In this document: positions 1-8,347 of the stretch, in pieces
Layout: each line of letters starts with the position of its first letter
How positions within the stretch are numbered: the stretch's first letter is position 1
NCBI GenBank assembly: GCA_002067745.1
Contig: MVRU01000014.1
Span: 1 to 49,015 of the forward strand
Source of the DNA: Syntrophus sp. PtaU1.Bin005
Lineage (GTDB): Bacteria > Desulfobacterota > Syntrophia > Syntrophales > Syntrophaceae
DNA: 49,015 nucleotides
Reading direction: 5' to 3'
Notes under the pieces: model-generated
What the model was told of the DNA's origin: nothing
What the model saw: the letters and a program-made list of their open reading frames with translations, nothing else
The model's database searches: none
Program-made: the position numbers and the translations under genes

Positions 1-471
1 ACCAGACGAAACAGCGAAAAAGAAAAAAGGCAAAACAGCAAGGTCAAAAGCAAGAAATCTTCTGGAACGCCTCGACTCCGAGAGGTTCGGCGTCAAGGCG
101 CCTATCTTATCGGGAGCGTCAACAATGGAACGGCAGGACCCGGAAGCGCTATCGACCTCATGATTCATTTTCAGGGCGATGAAGAACAGCTCAGTCGCCT
201 GAACTCCCGGCTTGAAGGCTGGAGCATCGCGCTGGCGGAGATCAATTATCTGAAAACGGGCGATGCCTCTGAAGGACTCCTGGACGCGCATATCATTACG
301 GATGACGATATCGCCAGGAAAACATCCTACGCGGTGATAATAAACGCCGTCACGGATCCGGCGGCTCCCCTGGCCGTTGCCGGGAAAAAGCGCAGCCGCT
401 GCCCCCCCCCGGGCAAGACAGGAAGTCCGTTTTTTCGCGCCGACCCTGCAGGTTGCCGCAACCGTCCATAG
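1..471 (+). CDS. 3' end of a gene; C-terminal nucleotidyltransferase-like domain, possibly of a PEP/pyruvate-binding (PPDK-like) protein
   Basis: The reading frame is open from the first base to a TAG at 469-471, so the gene starts outside the window. The visible part carries GSVNNGTAGPGSAIDL (encoded at about 112-159), which has the look of the GS...D-x-D motif of nucleotidyltransferase folds, followed by a helical stretch rich in Leu and Glu. From memory, similar tails occur on PEP/pyruvate-binding proteins of Deltaproteobacteria; this is recall, not a search. The first acidic position of the D-x-D motif reads Ala (SAID instead of SDID), so catalysis by this domain is doubtful. The last ~30 residues, after the run of nine C at 402-410, are Pro/Arg-rich and look unlike the rest, so the natural C-terminus may lie elsewhere. 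Confidence 0.5.
   Translation, partial: TRRNSEKEKRQNSKVKSKKSSGTPRLREVRRQGAYLIGSVNNGTAGPGSAIDLMIHFQGDEEQLSRLNSRLEGWSIALAEINYLKTGDASEGLLDAHIITDDDIARKTSYAVIINAVTDPAAPLAVAGKKRSRCPPPGKTGSPFFRADPAGCRNRP
402..410. repeat. Homopolymer run of nine C inside the 3' end of the first gene
   Basis: Nine consecutive C bases follow the conserved-looking part of the first protein. Such runs are prone to slippage, in the cell or in sequencing. Everything encoded after it (Pro-Pro-Pro then Arg-rich) looks unlike a conserved domain. Confidence 0.6.
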
Positions 472-827
472 GCTCGCATCCCTGTCGACCCCGGGATTTT
501 CCGAAACGGGAGACATCGCCCCTTTCAGGGCTGACCGCAAAAGGCATTACAACACGTGTGTCGGACCCATTCACAAGCCCAACCCTTCAGAGCAGTAAAG
601 GGCGGCCTGTTGAAAGGGACTCCACAGCCTGTTCGGAATGCGGCCCCGGTATGCCCGAGCCCTTCGAGGACGGGTAAAAACTCCCGCTTCAAGGATCATG
701 ACCTGGATTTTGCAAAGGGAATGACCCATATCTCCGGCCCGAAAAACAACATCCGCAGGAATTCAACAAAAAGAGCAAGGCTGCAGGGTTGAGCCGGGAG
801 GGATTATTGACAGAGGATACCGGAACG
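472..827. other. Intergenic region between the first gene fragment and the type I secretion operon
   Basis: About 356 bases without a convincing gene. Several overlapping open frames exist on both strands but all are short, mutually shadowing and of unlikely composition. I see no clear hairpin plus T-run terminator and no convincing -35/-10 pair, although the promoter of the secretion operon should lie here. Confidence 0.4.
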
Positions 828-2192
828 ATGCCAGTCGACGAGAATGGAAATGGGAAAAAGAGGTGCCGCCGCCTTTCTGTTTCCCTTTTTCTGCTGCTTC
901 TCCTTGCCCTTCAGAGCGCCTTGGCCACACCTCTTGCCGCCATGGATTTGATGGAAGCCTACATCCGCGCCAGGCAGCATGATCCGCTCTTCGGGTCCTA
1001 CGTCCACGAGCATGAAGCGTCCAGGACGTTGCCGGCGCAGGGCCGCTCATTCCTTCTTCCCCAGATTCAGGCATACGGCTCCGAATCCAGATACTATTAC
1101 GACAACGCCCCCTCTTACTATCGGGATTTTGACAGCGAATCCCTGGGCGTGTCCCTCAAACAGCCCATTTTCAATGTTTCCCGTTTTTATGAATACCGGC
1201 AGCACAAGGTCCGCAAGAATATGGGTGACGCGCGATTTGTCTCAGCGGAGCAGGACTTGATCCTCCGGCTTGCTGAAGCCTATTTCAACGCTCTGGCTGC
1301 GGAAAATCTGCTGGACCTCATCGATGCCGAAAAGAGGGCCGTTCTGGAACAGCGCGAACAGGCCAAGCGGATGTTCCAGGCAGGGGTATCCACGATCACC
1401 GATGTCCATGATGCTGATGCCCGCTACGACTCGGTTCTTGCAAAGGAAATCGGGGCCAGAAGCAATTGTGAGGTTAAACGGCTGGCTCTCACAAGAATCG
1501 TGGGGAATGACACGACCGGATTGAATCCGCTCAGGGACGATGCCCCCCTGGGACTTCCCGATCCCGAGCGCCTTGAAACCTGGATCGAAACAGCAAGGGA
1601 AAACCATCCCCTGCTGAAATCCTATGCATACCGGATTTCCTACCAGGAGGCGGAGCTCAGGAAGAACGAAGGTCAACATTGGCCAAGTCTCGACTTTGTG
1701 GGAGGCTACAATAAGACCAACACGAACAACAATCTGCAGACAAACCGCATATCGTACGGCAGCGTAGGCGTTCAGCTCAATCTTCCTGTCTTCAGCGGGG
1801 GGTATACAGTGGCCAAGGTCAAGGAATCCAGGGCGATCCTGGAGAAGGCCAGGATGGAGTACGAAAATGCCCTGGCCGATATTACCCAGAAGCTCAGCGA
1901 AGCCTTTCTCGCCGTTCGGGACAGCGTGTCGCGGATCGATGCGCTGCAGACGGCGCGCAAATCGGCCTTGACCTCCCTGAAATCCAACAAAATGTCCCTG
2001 TTGGCCGGCGTGCGGACAACGATCGATGTCCTGAACGCCGAGCAGGACCTCCAGGATGTCCTGATTCGACTGCTGCAGGCGCGATACGACTGCCTGCTGA
2101 ACAGTGTGAGATTGAAAGCTTACTCGGGGACCATTTCAGAGAGGGATGTTCATGAAATCAACGGATGGCTGCAAACGGCGGCTGCGCAATAA
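828..2192 (+). CDS. tolC: TolC-family outer membrane efflux protein of a type I secretion system
   Basis: This 454-residue protein should be the trimeric outer membrane channel of the type I exporter encoded by the next two genes. It opens with a basic stretch (KKRCRR) and a Leu-rich hydrophobic core ending in ALATPLAA, a clear Sec signal peptide. The mature part has two related halves rich in long amphipathic helices, typical of the TolC/PrtF family, with the usual start MDLMEAY-x-x-A and an internal repeat near the middle (Leu-Pro-x-Pro ... W-x-x-x-A). The ATG at 828 is chosen because it places the signal peptide normally; an in-frame TTG at 789 would add 13 residues. An AGAGG lies 11 bases upstream. 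The stop is 16 bases before the ABC gene, so the two are co-transcribed. Confidence 0.9.
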   Translation: MPVDENGNGKKRCRRLSVSLFLLLLLALQSALATPLAAMDLMEAYIRARQHDPLFGSYVHEHEASRTLPAQGRSFLLPQIQAYGSESRYYYDNAPSYYRDFDSESLGVSLKQPIFNVSRFYEYRQHKVRKNMGDARFVSAEQDLILRLAEAYFNALAAENLLDLIDAEKRAVLEQREQAKRMFQAGVSTITDVHDADARYDSVLAKEIGARSNCEVKRLALTRIVGNDTTGLNPLRDDAPLGLPDPERLETWIETARENHPLLKSYAYRISYQEAELRKNEGQHWPSLDFVGGYNKTNTNNNLQTNRISYGSVGVQLNLPVFSGGYTVAKVKESRAILEKARMEYENALADITQKLSEAFLAVRDSVSRIDALQTARKSALTSLKSNKMSLLAGVRTTIDVLNAEQDLQDVLIRLLQARYDCLLNSVRLKAYSGTISERDVHEINGWLQTAAAQ

Positions 2193-2208
2193 GCGAACGA
2201 GGTGACCT

Positions 2209-3963
2209 ATGCCCAACATTTTCCGGCGACCATTGCCGACGGCAGAGGGCAAAAAAAACGAACTGCGCACTATTTTATGGTCCTTTAAAAATACGTTCGC
2301 GGCGGTCGGCCTCTTCAGCTTTGTTGTCAACCTGCTGCTCCTGGTGCCGGCAATCTACATGCTGCAGATCTATGACCGCGTCCTGACAAGCCGCAACCAG
2401 GATACCCTGGTCATGCTCACCATCATCATGGTTCTGATGTATATCGGCATTGGCTTTCTGGAGTGGATTCGCTCCCAGGTCCTCATTCGGCTGGGGAACA
2501 GCATGGATCAGCGCTTAAGCGGCAAGGTCTTCCAGGCAGCCTTCGAAAAGTCCCTGCGCTTCGGATCCGCCAACGCCACTCAGTATTTTCATGACCTGAC
2601 GGGTGTCCGCCAGTTTCTCACCGGCAATGGCCTGTTCGCCTTTTTTGACTTCCCCTGGACCCCTCTTTTTATCCTCGTCATCTTTTTCATGCATCCTTGG
2701 CTCGGGATTTTTTCCGTCTTCAGCGCCCTGTTTCTTCTCGCCATGGCTGCGCTTACCGAGCTTGTCAGCAGAAAGCCCCTTGCCGAGGCGAACCGGCTTT
2801 ACAACAGCGCCAACTCCTATGCGGGAGCCAATCTGAGAAATGCCGAAGCGATCGAGGCCATGGGAATGCTGAGTCGCGTCAGGGGGTACTGGCACCGGAA
2901 GCATGAAAGTTTTCTGAAACTCCAGGCGGCAGCCAGCGACAGGGCCAGCATCGTTTCCGCAATCACAAAGGCCTCCCGACTGACCTTTCAGTCCAGCATT
3001 CTTGGCTTAGGCGCCTACCTGGCGGTAAAGGACACCATTACCCCCGGAATGATGATTGCCGCGTCCATCCTCCTTGGAAGGGCCCTGCAGCCCGTTGAAA
3101 TGGCCATCGGCACGTGGAAGCAGTTTCTTGCCACCAGGACATCTTACCTGAGACTGGGAGAAATCCTGGCCGTCCTGTCCGAACATGAAGAAGAAATGTC
3201 TCTGCCGGCCCCCACCGGGGTGTTGACGGTCAGAAACCTCGTTGCCGGCCCCCCGGGAACCGGCAGACAGATTTTAAAAGGCGTCAGCTTTGCAGCCAAT
3301 CCTGGTGATGCTGTGGCGGTGATCGGGCCCAGCGCTTCAGGAAAAACAACCCTGGCGAGAATGATCGTGGGCATCTGGCCCCCTTTTTCCGGAGAGGTGA
3401 GACTGGATGGCGCGGCCATCTCAAAGTGGAACAAGGAGGAGCTGGGGCCGTACATCGGATATCTTCCCCAGGATATTGAACTCCTTGACGGCACGGTGGC
3501 CCAGAACATCGCCCGTTTTGGAGAGATCGACTCCGAGAAGGTGGTCAAGGCGGCAAAAGCGACGGGTATACACGAGATGGTGCTGCAGTTTCCGGACGGC
3601 TATGACACCCCTGTCGGAGAGGGCGGGCTGTTTCTCTCGGGGGGGCAGAAGCAGCGGATCGCCCTGGCCCGGGCAATCTACGACGACCCGGTGCTGTTTG
3701 TCCTGGATGAGCCGAATTCCAACCTCGACGAGGCGGGAGAGCTGGCCCTTCTCAAGACCATGGTCCAATTAAAAGCGGCAAAAAAAACGGTATTCGTCAT
3801 CACGCACCGCACCTCCATCCTTCGCGTCGTCGACAAGGTTCTGCTGCTGGTCAACGGGGTCAGCCAGGCCTATGGCCCGAGAGACGAAGTCCTCGCCCGC
3901 CTGAAAAAGGTGCCGACCCGGCAGCCGCCTCAGGTCCTGCAGGCAGGACAGGGAAAAGGATGA
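2209..3963 (+). CDS. prtD: Type I secretion ABC transporter, PrtD type (permease fused to ATPase)
   Basis: The 584-residue inner membrane exporter powers secretion of an unfolded substrate through the TolC channel. Residues ~25-310 form the transmembrane part, with the family-typical PAIYMLQIYDRVL near the first membrane helix. The ATPase has Walker A GPSASGKT at 373-380, signature LSGGQ at 476-480, Walker B VLFVLDEP at 495-502 and an H-loop ITHRT near the end. There is no N-terminal C39 peptidase domain, so it is of the protease/lipase/S-layer exporter class (PrtD) rather than a bacteriocin exporter. GAGGTG four bases before ATG serves as ribosome binding site. Its stop overlaps the start of the fusion-protein gene (ATGA). 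No RTX-repeat substrate is encoded next to it. Confidence 0.93.
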   Translation: MPNIFRRPLPTAEGKKNELRTILWSFKNTFAAVGLFSFVVNLLLLVPAIYMLQIYDRVLTSRNQDTLVMLTIIMVLMYIGIGFLEWIRSQVLIRLGNSMDQRLSGKVFQAAFEKSLRFGSANATQYFHDLTGVRQFLTGNGLFAFFDFPWTPLFILVIFFMHPWLGIFSVFSALFLLAMAALTELVSRKPLAEANRLYNSANSYAGANLRNAEAIEAMGMLSRVRGYWHRKHESFLKLQAAASDRASIVSAITKASRLTFQSSILGLGAYLAVKDTITPGMMIAASILLGRALQPVEMAIGTWKQFLATRTSYLRLGEILAVLSEHEEEMSLPAPTGVLTVRNLVAGPPGTGRQILKGVSFAANPGDAVAVIGPSASGKTTLARMIVGIWPPFSGEVRLDGAAISKWNKEELGPYIGYLPQDIELLDGTVAQNIARFGEIDSEKVVKAAKATGIHEMVLQFPDGYDTPVGEGGLFLSGGQKQRIALARAIYDDPVLFVLDEPNSNLDEAGELALLKTMVQLKAAKKTVFVITHRTSILRVVDKVLLLVNGVSQAYGPRDEVLARLKKVPTRQPPQVLQAGQGKG

Positions 3964-5318
3964 AGGGACTTTCAAGGGGCATTATGAACGGCAGCGAAAA
4001 ACAGGCTTTGAACGCCGGGGAAAAGACACCCCTGAAAACAAACACAAGGCCGATCATCCTGATCGCCCTTGCGGGTTTGATTTTCGGATTGGGGACGTTT
4101 CTGGCATGGGCTTCCCTTGCCCCCCTGGATGAGGGCGTGGTGGCTCATGGCGAAGTTGCCGTCGTTTCCAATAAAAAAACAATCCAGCATCAATATGGGG
4201 GAACGATTTCAGAAATCCTTGTCAGGGAAGGAGACCGGGTCAGGAAGGAACAGGTGCTCATCCGGCTCAACAATGCGCAGCCAAAAGCGAATCTGGCCGA
4301 GATTCGAGGCGAATACTACCAGGCGCTCGCCCTGGAAGCCAGACTGCTGGCGGAAAGGAGCAGAGCGGGAGCCATCGCGTATCCCGAGGAAATCACCGCC
4401 ATGAGCCATCTGCCTGAAATCGCGGATCTGGTCAGAACGCAGCAGCAGCTCTTCAATGCCAGGCGGGGCACCCTGCACACCGAACTCAACATCCTCAAGG
4501 AAAACATCGAGGGCATGAAGGAATACATTCGCAGGCTTGAAGAACTTCAGATGTCCCGGACCAGACAGATGGAACTCCTGAGCACGGAGATGAACTCGTT
4601 GAGGGACCTGGCGGATCAGGGCTACTACCCCCGGAGCAAAATTCTGGAAACGGAAAGACTGCTGGCCGAGCTCAGCGGAAAACGGAGCGAAGATCTCGGA
4701 AATATCGCCAGGGCGAAAAAGGCCATGAGCGAGTACAAGCTCACCATCGTGCGCCGCGAACAGGAATTCACCCAGGATGTGGAGACCCAGCTCAGCGAGG
4801 TTCAGAAAAAGCTGGCGGCCCTGAGGGACCAGTACGCAGCGACACAGGACGTTCTTGAGAAAACGGAGATCAGGGCGCCGGAAGAGGGAACGGTCGTGGG
4901 CCTTTCCGTGCACACGGCGGGTGGGGTGATCATGCCGGGGAATCCGGTCATGAGCATCGTTCCGGCAAACGAGGAGCTCATCGTGGAGGCAAAGGTGATG
5001 CCCACGGACAGAGACCGGGTGCGGGAAACGCTCAAAGTCGACCTGATGTTCACTTCCTTTGACGCTAAAAAGACCCCCGTCATCGACGGAGAGGTCATCC
5101 TGGTTTCCGCAGACCGGTTTACCGATGAGGCCACGAGGATCCCCTATTACCTGTGCCGGATCCGGCTTACGAAGCAGGGGCTGCAGAAGCTGGGGACCCG
5201 GGATCTTCAGCCCGGCATGCCCGTGCAGGTCGTCATAAAGACAGGGGAAAGGACCCTGATAAACTACCTTGTAAAGCCCCTTTTTGACCGGATTTCCGTC
5301 TCCTTCAAGGAGCGGTGA
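3960..5318 (+). CDS. Type I secretion membrane fusion protein, HlyD/PrtE family
   Basis: The 452-residue periplasmic adaptor joins the ABC exporter to the TolC channel. A short cytoplasmic N-terminus is followed by one membrane helix (about residues 30-52). Then comes a lipoyl/biotinyl-like half with GGTISEILVREGD and long coiled-coil hairpin arms rich in Glu, Arg, Leu and Gln (about 110-290). The second lipoyl half contains EIRAPEEGTVVGL, and a beta-barrel region ends with PGMPVQVVIKTGER, the usual HlyD-family C-terminal signature. The start ATG at 3960 overlaps the stop of the ABC gene by four bases, a sign of translational coupling; an in-frame ATG at 3984 is the alternative. It is the last gene of the operon, and a hairpin with a T-run follows. 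Confidence 0.93.
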   Translation: MKGLSRGIMNGSEKQALNAGEKTPLKTNTRPIILIALAGLIFGLGTFLAWASLAPLDEGVVAHGEVAVVSNKKTIQHQYGGTISEILVREGDRVRKEQVLIRLNNAQPKANLAEIRGEYYQALALEARLLAERSRAGAIAYPEEITAMSHLPEIADLVRTQQQLFNARRGTLHTELNILKENIEGMKEYIRRLEELQMSRTRQMELLSTEMNSLRDLADQGYYPRSKILETERLLAELSGKRSEDLGNIARAKKAMSEYKLTIVRREQEFTQDVETQLSEVQKKLAALRDQYAATQDVLEKTEIRAPEEGTVVGLSVHTAGGVIMPGNPVMSIVPANEELIVEAKVMPTDRDRVRETLKVDLMFTSFDAKKTPVIDGEVILVSADRFTDEATRIPYYLCRIRLTKQGLQKLGTRDLQPGMPVQVVIKTGERTLINYLVKPLFDRISVSFKER

Positions 5319-5324
5319 ATTTCG

Positions 5325-5384
5325 CCCCGGTGCTCGCCGCGCACCTGGCAGCGAGAAAGGCGCCGGGGGAAAAACCTTTTTTTT
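5325..5384 (+). terminator. Probable Rho-independent terminator of the type I secretion operon
   Basis: CCCCGGTGC (5325-5333) pairs with GCGCCGGGG (5360-5368), nine base pairs with one G-U, and a possible inner TCGC/GCGA stem. Eight T bases lie at 5377-5384. The eight bases between stem and T-run are longer than ideal, so strength is uncertain, but the position just after the operon fits. Confidence 0.5.
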
Positions 5385-5576
5385 AAGGCCCCCATCCGAC
5401 AACCGGATTTCAGGGACCCGGCCTTGCCCGCTCCGAGCTCCGTTCTCAACTTTTATTCCTGAAATATCTGAAACCTGCCTCAAACAGAAGCCTCTTAGGC
5501 TTGGGGAAAAAACCACCCGGCCACTTTTAAACCCCCTGTGGATTTGCAATAAAAATCATGATACGAAATGTTCCGC

Positions 5577-5594
5577 AAAGGGTCCTGACCCTTT
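5577..5594. promoter_or_regulatory. Perfect 18-base palindrome upstream of the Pat-like gene; candidate operator
   Basis: AAAGGGTC-CT-GACCCTTT: eight-base arms with a two-base centre, about 97 bases before the gene start. The spacer is too short for a stable RNA hairpin loop, so a binding site for a dimeric DNA-binding protein is the more natural reading. No regulator gene lies beside it. Role inferred only from symmetry and position. Confidence 0.35.
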
Positions 5595-5690
5595 TCAGCA
5601 GGCGATACGGCAGGTTCATCGACGCTGGATTGCCGAAAGCGGGACGGGGCTGAAAGCGCAATTTCATCAATAACGAAGAAGACCGTGTTC

Positions 5691-8300
5691 ATGGCCAGTT
5701 TAAGAGAGATATTGAATCCCGAATCGGTGGCGCTCATTGGAGCGACAGAGCAGGAGAACTCCATAGGCAGAGTGGTCCTGGCGAACCTTTCCCGGACAGC
5801 GAATCGCCCGCTCTATTTTGTGAATCCCAACAGAAAGACCATTCTCGGAGCCCGGTGCTTCCCGTCGATCAGGGATGTGCCCTCCCGCGTCACCCTGGCC
5901 GTTATCGTAACCCCGGCAGCCACCGTCCCGGGCATCATCGAAGCGTGTGGAAAGGCGGGTGTTTCAGTCGCCATCATCCTTTCCTCAAATTTCACCGAGG
6001 AGGAGCAGAGGGAACTGGCGGAGAACATTCTCGCCGCACGCAGGGAGTCCGGCATGAGAACGATCGGGCCCAATTCCCTGGGGATGATCCTTCCCCACAA
6101 CGGCCTCAATGCCACTTTTCTCAAGACGAACCCCAAACCCGGAAACATCGCACTCATCGCACCCGTTCTCGGCGATGCGATCCTCGACTGGGGGGATACA
6201 ATGGGAATAGGCTTCAGCATGTTCGCCTCCCTCGGCTCCCGGATAGACGTCGGGTACGGGGATCTCATCGATTTTCTGACGTACCACTACACGACAAGAA
6301 GTCTCATGATCTACATGGAAACCGTGGGGGACGCGAAACGATTCATAAGCGCCGCACGCGGCTTTGCGCTGAGCAAACCTATCGTCGTGCTCAAACCGGG
6401 CCGTTCAAAAGCCGGGGCATCCTTCGTCGAGATGCGGTCGGGAAGATCGGCGGGAAACGATTCCGTCTATGACGCCGTGTTCCGGAGAATCGGCATCGTG
6501 AGGGTGGCTGAGGTGATGGATCTCTTCAATATGGCAAAAGTCCTCGATTCGTCCTGCCTGCCCAGAGGGTCCCGGCTCGCCGTCATCACCAACGCCGGGG
6601 ATGTCGGAATCATGGCCACGGACACCCTGGCCGAGCTGGGAGGAGAGCTGGCCTGCATCTCCAGCGGAGACTCAGGCCGTGAAGATGTTCTCCTGCCGGA
6701 ACAATGGTGTCGGGATGATCCTGTCGACATGGGAGGAGCGGACGATGCCAGACGCTATAGGAACACCCTGGATCTCTGCCTCGGCGATGACGGGGTGGAC
6801 GGCATCATGGTGATCTATACGCCGCGGGTTTTTGCCGGGGCCATGGACCTGGCCCAGGCCATTATCCAAGCCGCCAGGAAGACCCGGAAGCCGATCATCG
6901 TCACCTGGGTGGGCGGCGCACGCGCCGCCGAAGGCCGCCGCATCCTTCTGCACAACAATGTACCGGCCTATGCCACCCCCGAAGAAGCGGTAAAGACCTA
7001 CCTTTACATGTACCGGTATCACAGGAATCTTGAACTCATCTATGAGACGCCGGCCGAGGGAACCCAGACAGGGGCCCCTCTTCTGAATTATCTCAAGACG
7101 GTTGTCCGGAAGGCCATCCGAGACGGGAAACGGACCCTCTCCCGCCGGCATGCCTTCGACCTTATCAGGAACTATCGAATTCGCACCCTCAGGACAACCA
7201 TTGTGTCGGACATCGACCAGCTTCGCCGGGAAATCCCGGGCCTGGGCCTCCCTCTGTCCCTCAGGATCCAGCCCCTCACCGGGGAGAAAGAAGAACAGGC
7301 GATCCCCTTGACCGCCACCGGGGACGTTGACGACGCCTGCCGGCAGGCGGGACAGCGGTTGCGCGATGGAGGCGTGGAAGTCATCCTTCAGAATACGCCG
7401 GCACCGGCGGCCTTGAGGCTTAAGCTCGAATCGAGAAGAGACCCCGAGTTCCACACCATCCTGATCATCAGCCCCGGCGCCGGTGGCCCCGACGATGAAC
7501 GCATCGGCCTGCCGCCTCTCAACCGGACCCTGGCCCGGCGCCTGCTTGAAGGTACGGGAATCTATCCCGTTTTAAAAAATGCCGATGAGGGTCGGCAGAT
7601 TCTTTCCCGGCTTGAGGATACCCTCCTGGGATTTTCCGATCTGGTTGTTGATTTTGCGGAGATCGAGCGCATGGAGCTTGTCCTGTGGATTGAACAATCC
7701 GAGGTGCTGGCAGGGGATGTGATGGTCGCCCTTGCTTCTGTTTCCGAGGAATCCGGGCCCTATTCGCACCTCGTGATCACCCCTTATCCCTTGCACTACA
7801 TAACGACGTGGAATCTTCTCGACGGGACGGAAGTTCTCCTGAGGCCTGTCCGTCCGGAGGACAAGCTCATGTCCCAAGAGATGCTTGATTCCCTCTCGGA
7901 GGAGACGTTGCGCAACCGATATTTCGGCGTCCGGGAAATAACCGACGATCTTGTTGTACGGTCCTGCAACATGGACTATGACCGGGAGATAGCCATCCTG
8001 GCTGAAATCAGGAGGAACGGGAAAAAGTGCATGATCGGGGGAAGCCGTCTCATCCACCATCCCGACACCGGGATCGGCGAGTTTGCCATCCTGGTTCACG
8101 ATCATTACCACGGCATGGGCCTGGGGGCAAAACTGATCGACATTCTCATCGGAATAGCCCGGGATAAGCATCTCCACAAGATCGAGGGGCTTGTGTTGAC
8201 CGAAAACGGAAAGATGCTTGGCCTGTGCCGGAAACTGGGGTTTCAGGTCAAGCCTGAACCCGAGGGCGTATCAAAAGTCATCCTGTCCCTTGATACCTGA
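5691..8300 (+). CDS. Pat-like protein: NDP-forming acyl-CoA synthetase-like domains fused to a C-terminal GNAT acetyltransferase
   Basis: An 869-residue protein with the domain order of Pat/PatZ (YfiQ) lysine acetyltransferases. A CoA-binding Rossmann domain (1-135, with VALIGAT) is followed by two succinyl-CoA-ligase-like domains (~150-450), a divergent ATP-grasp-like region (~480-690) and a GNAT domain (~710-869). The GNAT domain starts TEVLLRPVRPED and has the acetyl-CoA loop HGMGLGAKL. In true ADP-forming acetyl-CoA synthetases the phosphorylated His sits in a SHTG-type motif; here the equivalent is EMRSGRSAGND near residue 250, so that His is absent. The ATP-grasp part also lacks a recognisable Lys/Ser binding loop. 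Hence the synthetase half is probably a sensor and the GNAT half the active enzyme, perhaps controlling acyl-CoA synthetases. ATG 5691 is preferred over in-frame GTG 5685. Confidence 0.8.
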   Translation: MASLREILNPESVALIGATEQENSIGRVVLANLSRTANRPLYFVNPNRKTILGARCFPSIRDVPSRVTLAVIVTPAATVPGIIEACGKAGVSVAIILSSNFTEEEQRELAENILAARRESGMRTIGPNSLGMILPHNGLNATFLKTNPKPGNIALIAPVLGDAILDWGDTMGIGFSMFASLGSRIDVGYGDLIDFLTYHYTTRSLMIYMETVGDAKRFISAARGFALSKPIVVLKPGRSKAGASFVEMRSGRSAGNDSVYDAVFRRIGIVRVAEVMDLFNMAKVLDSSCLPRGSRLAVITNAGDVGIMATDTLAELGGELACISSGDSGREDVLLPEQWCRDDPVDMGGADDARRYRNTLDLCLGDDGVDGIMVIYTPRVFAGAMDLAQAIIQAARKTRKPIIVTWVGGARAAEGRRILLHNNVPAYATPEEAVKTYLYMYRYHRNLELIYETPAEGTQTGAPLLNYLKTVVRKAIRDGKRTLSRRHAFDLIRNYRIRTLRTTIVSDIDQLRREIPGLGLPLSLRIQPLTGEKEEQAIPLTATGDVDDACRQAGQRLRDGGVEVILQNTPAPAALRLKLESRRDPEFHTILIISPGAGGPDDERIGLPPLNRTLARRLLEGTGIYPVLKNADEGRQILSRLEDTLLGFSDLVVDFAEIERMELVLWIEQSEVLAGDVMVALASVSEESGPYSHLVITPYPLHYITTWNLLDGTEVLLRPVRPEDKLMSQEMLDSLSEETLRNRYFGVREITDDLVVRSCNMDYDREIAILAEIRRNGKKCMIGGSRLIHHPDTGIGEFAILVHDHYHGMGLGAKLIDILIGIARDKHLHKIEGLVLTENGKMLGLCRKLGFQVKPEPEGVSKVILSLDT

Positions 8301-8347
8301 ACATCAGCGGAAAGGGCGGCCTTAACCTGCACAGACAAGGAGGAGCA

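Larger units (their letters stand above)
5319..5690. other. Intergenic region between the secretion operon and the Pat-like gene
   Basis: About 370 bases without a supported gene. It contains the terminator candidate at 5325-5384, a small inverted repeat AAGCCT-CTT-AGGCTT (5488-5502) and the 18-base perfect palindrome at 5577-5594. No clear promoter hexamers are seen. Confidence 0.5.

Noticed and set aside
350-677. Overlapping short open frames on both strands after the first gene
   Set aside because: They shadow each other, lack ribosome sites and are rich in Arg/Pro/Ser as chance frames in GC-rich DNA are.
4209-5549. Long 446-codon minus-strand frame opposite the membrane fusion protein gene
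   Set aside because: It lies antisense to a clear HlyD-family gene, and its product is His/Pro/Gly-rich with no domain.
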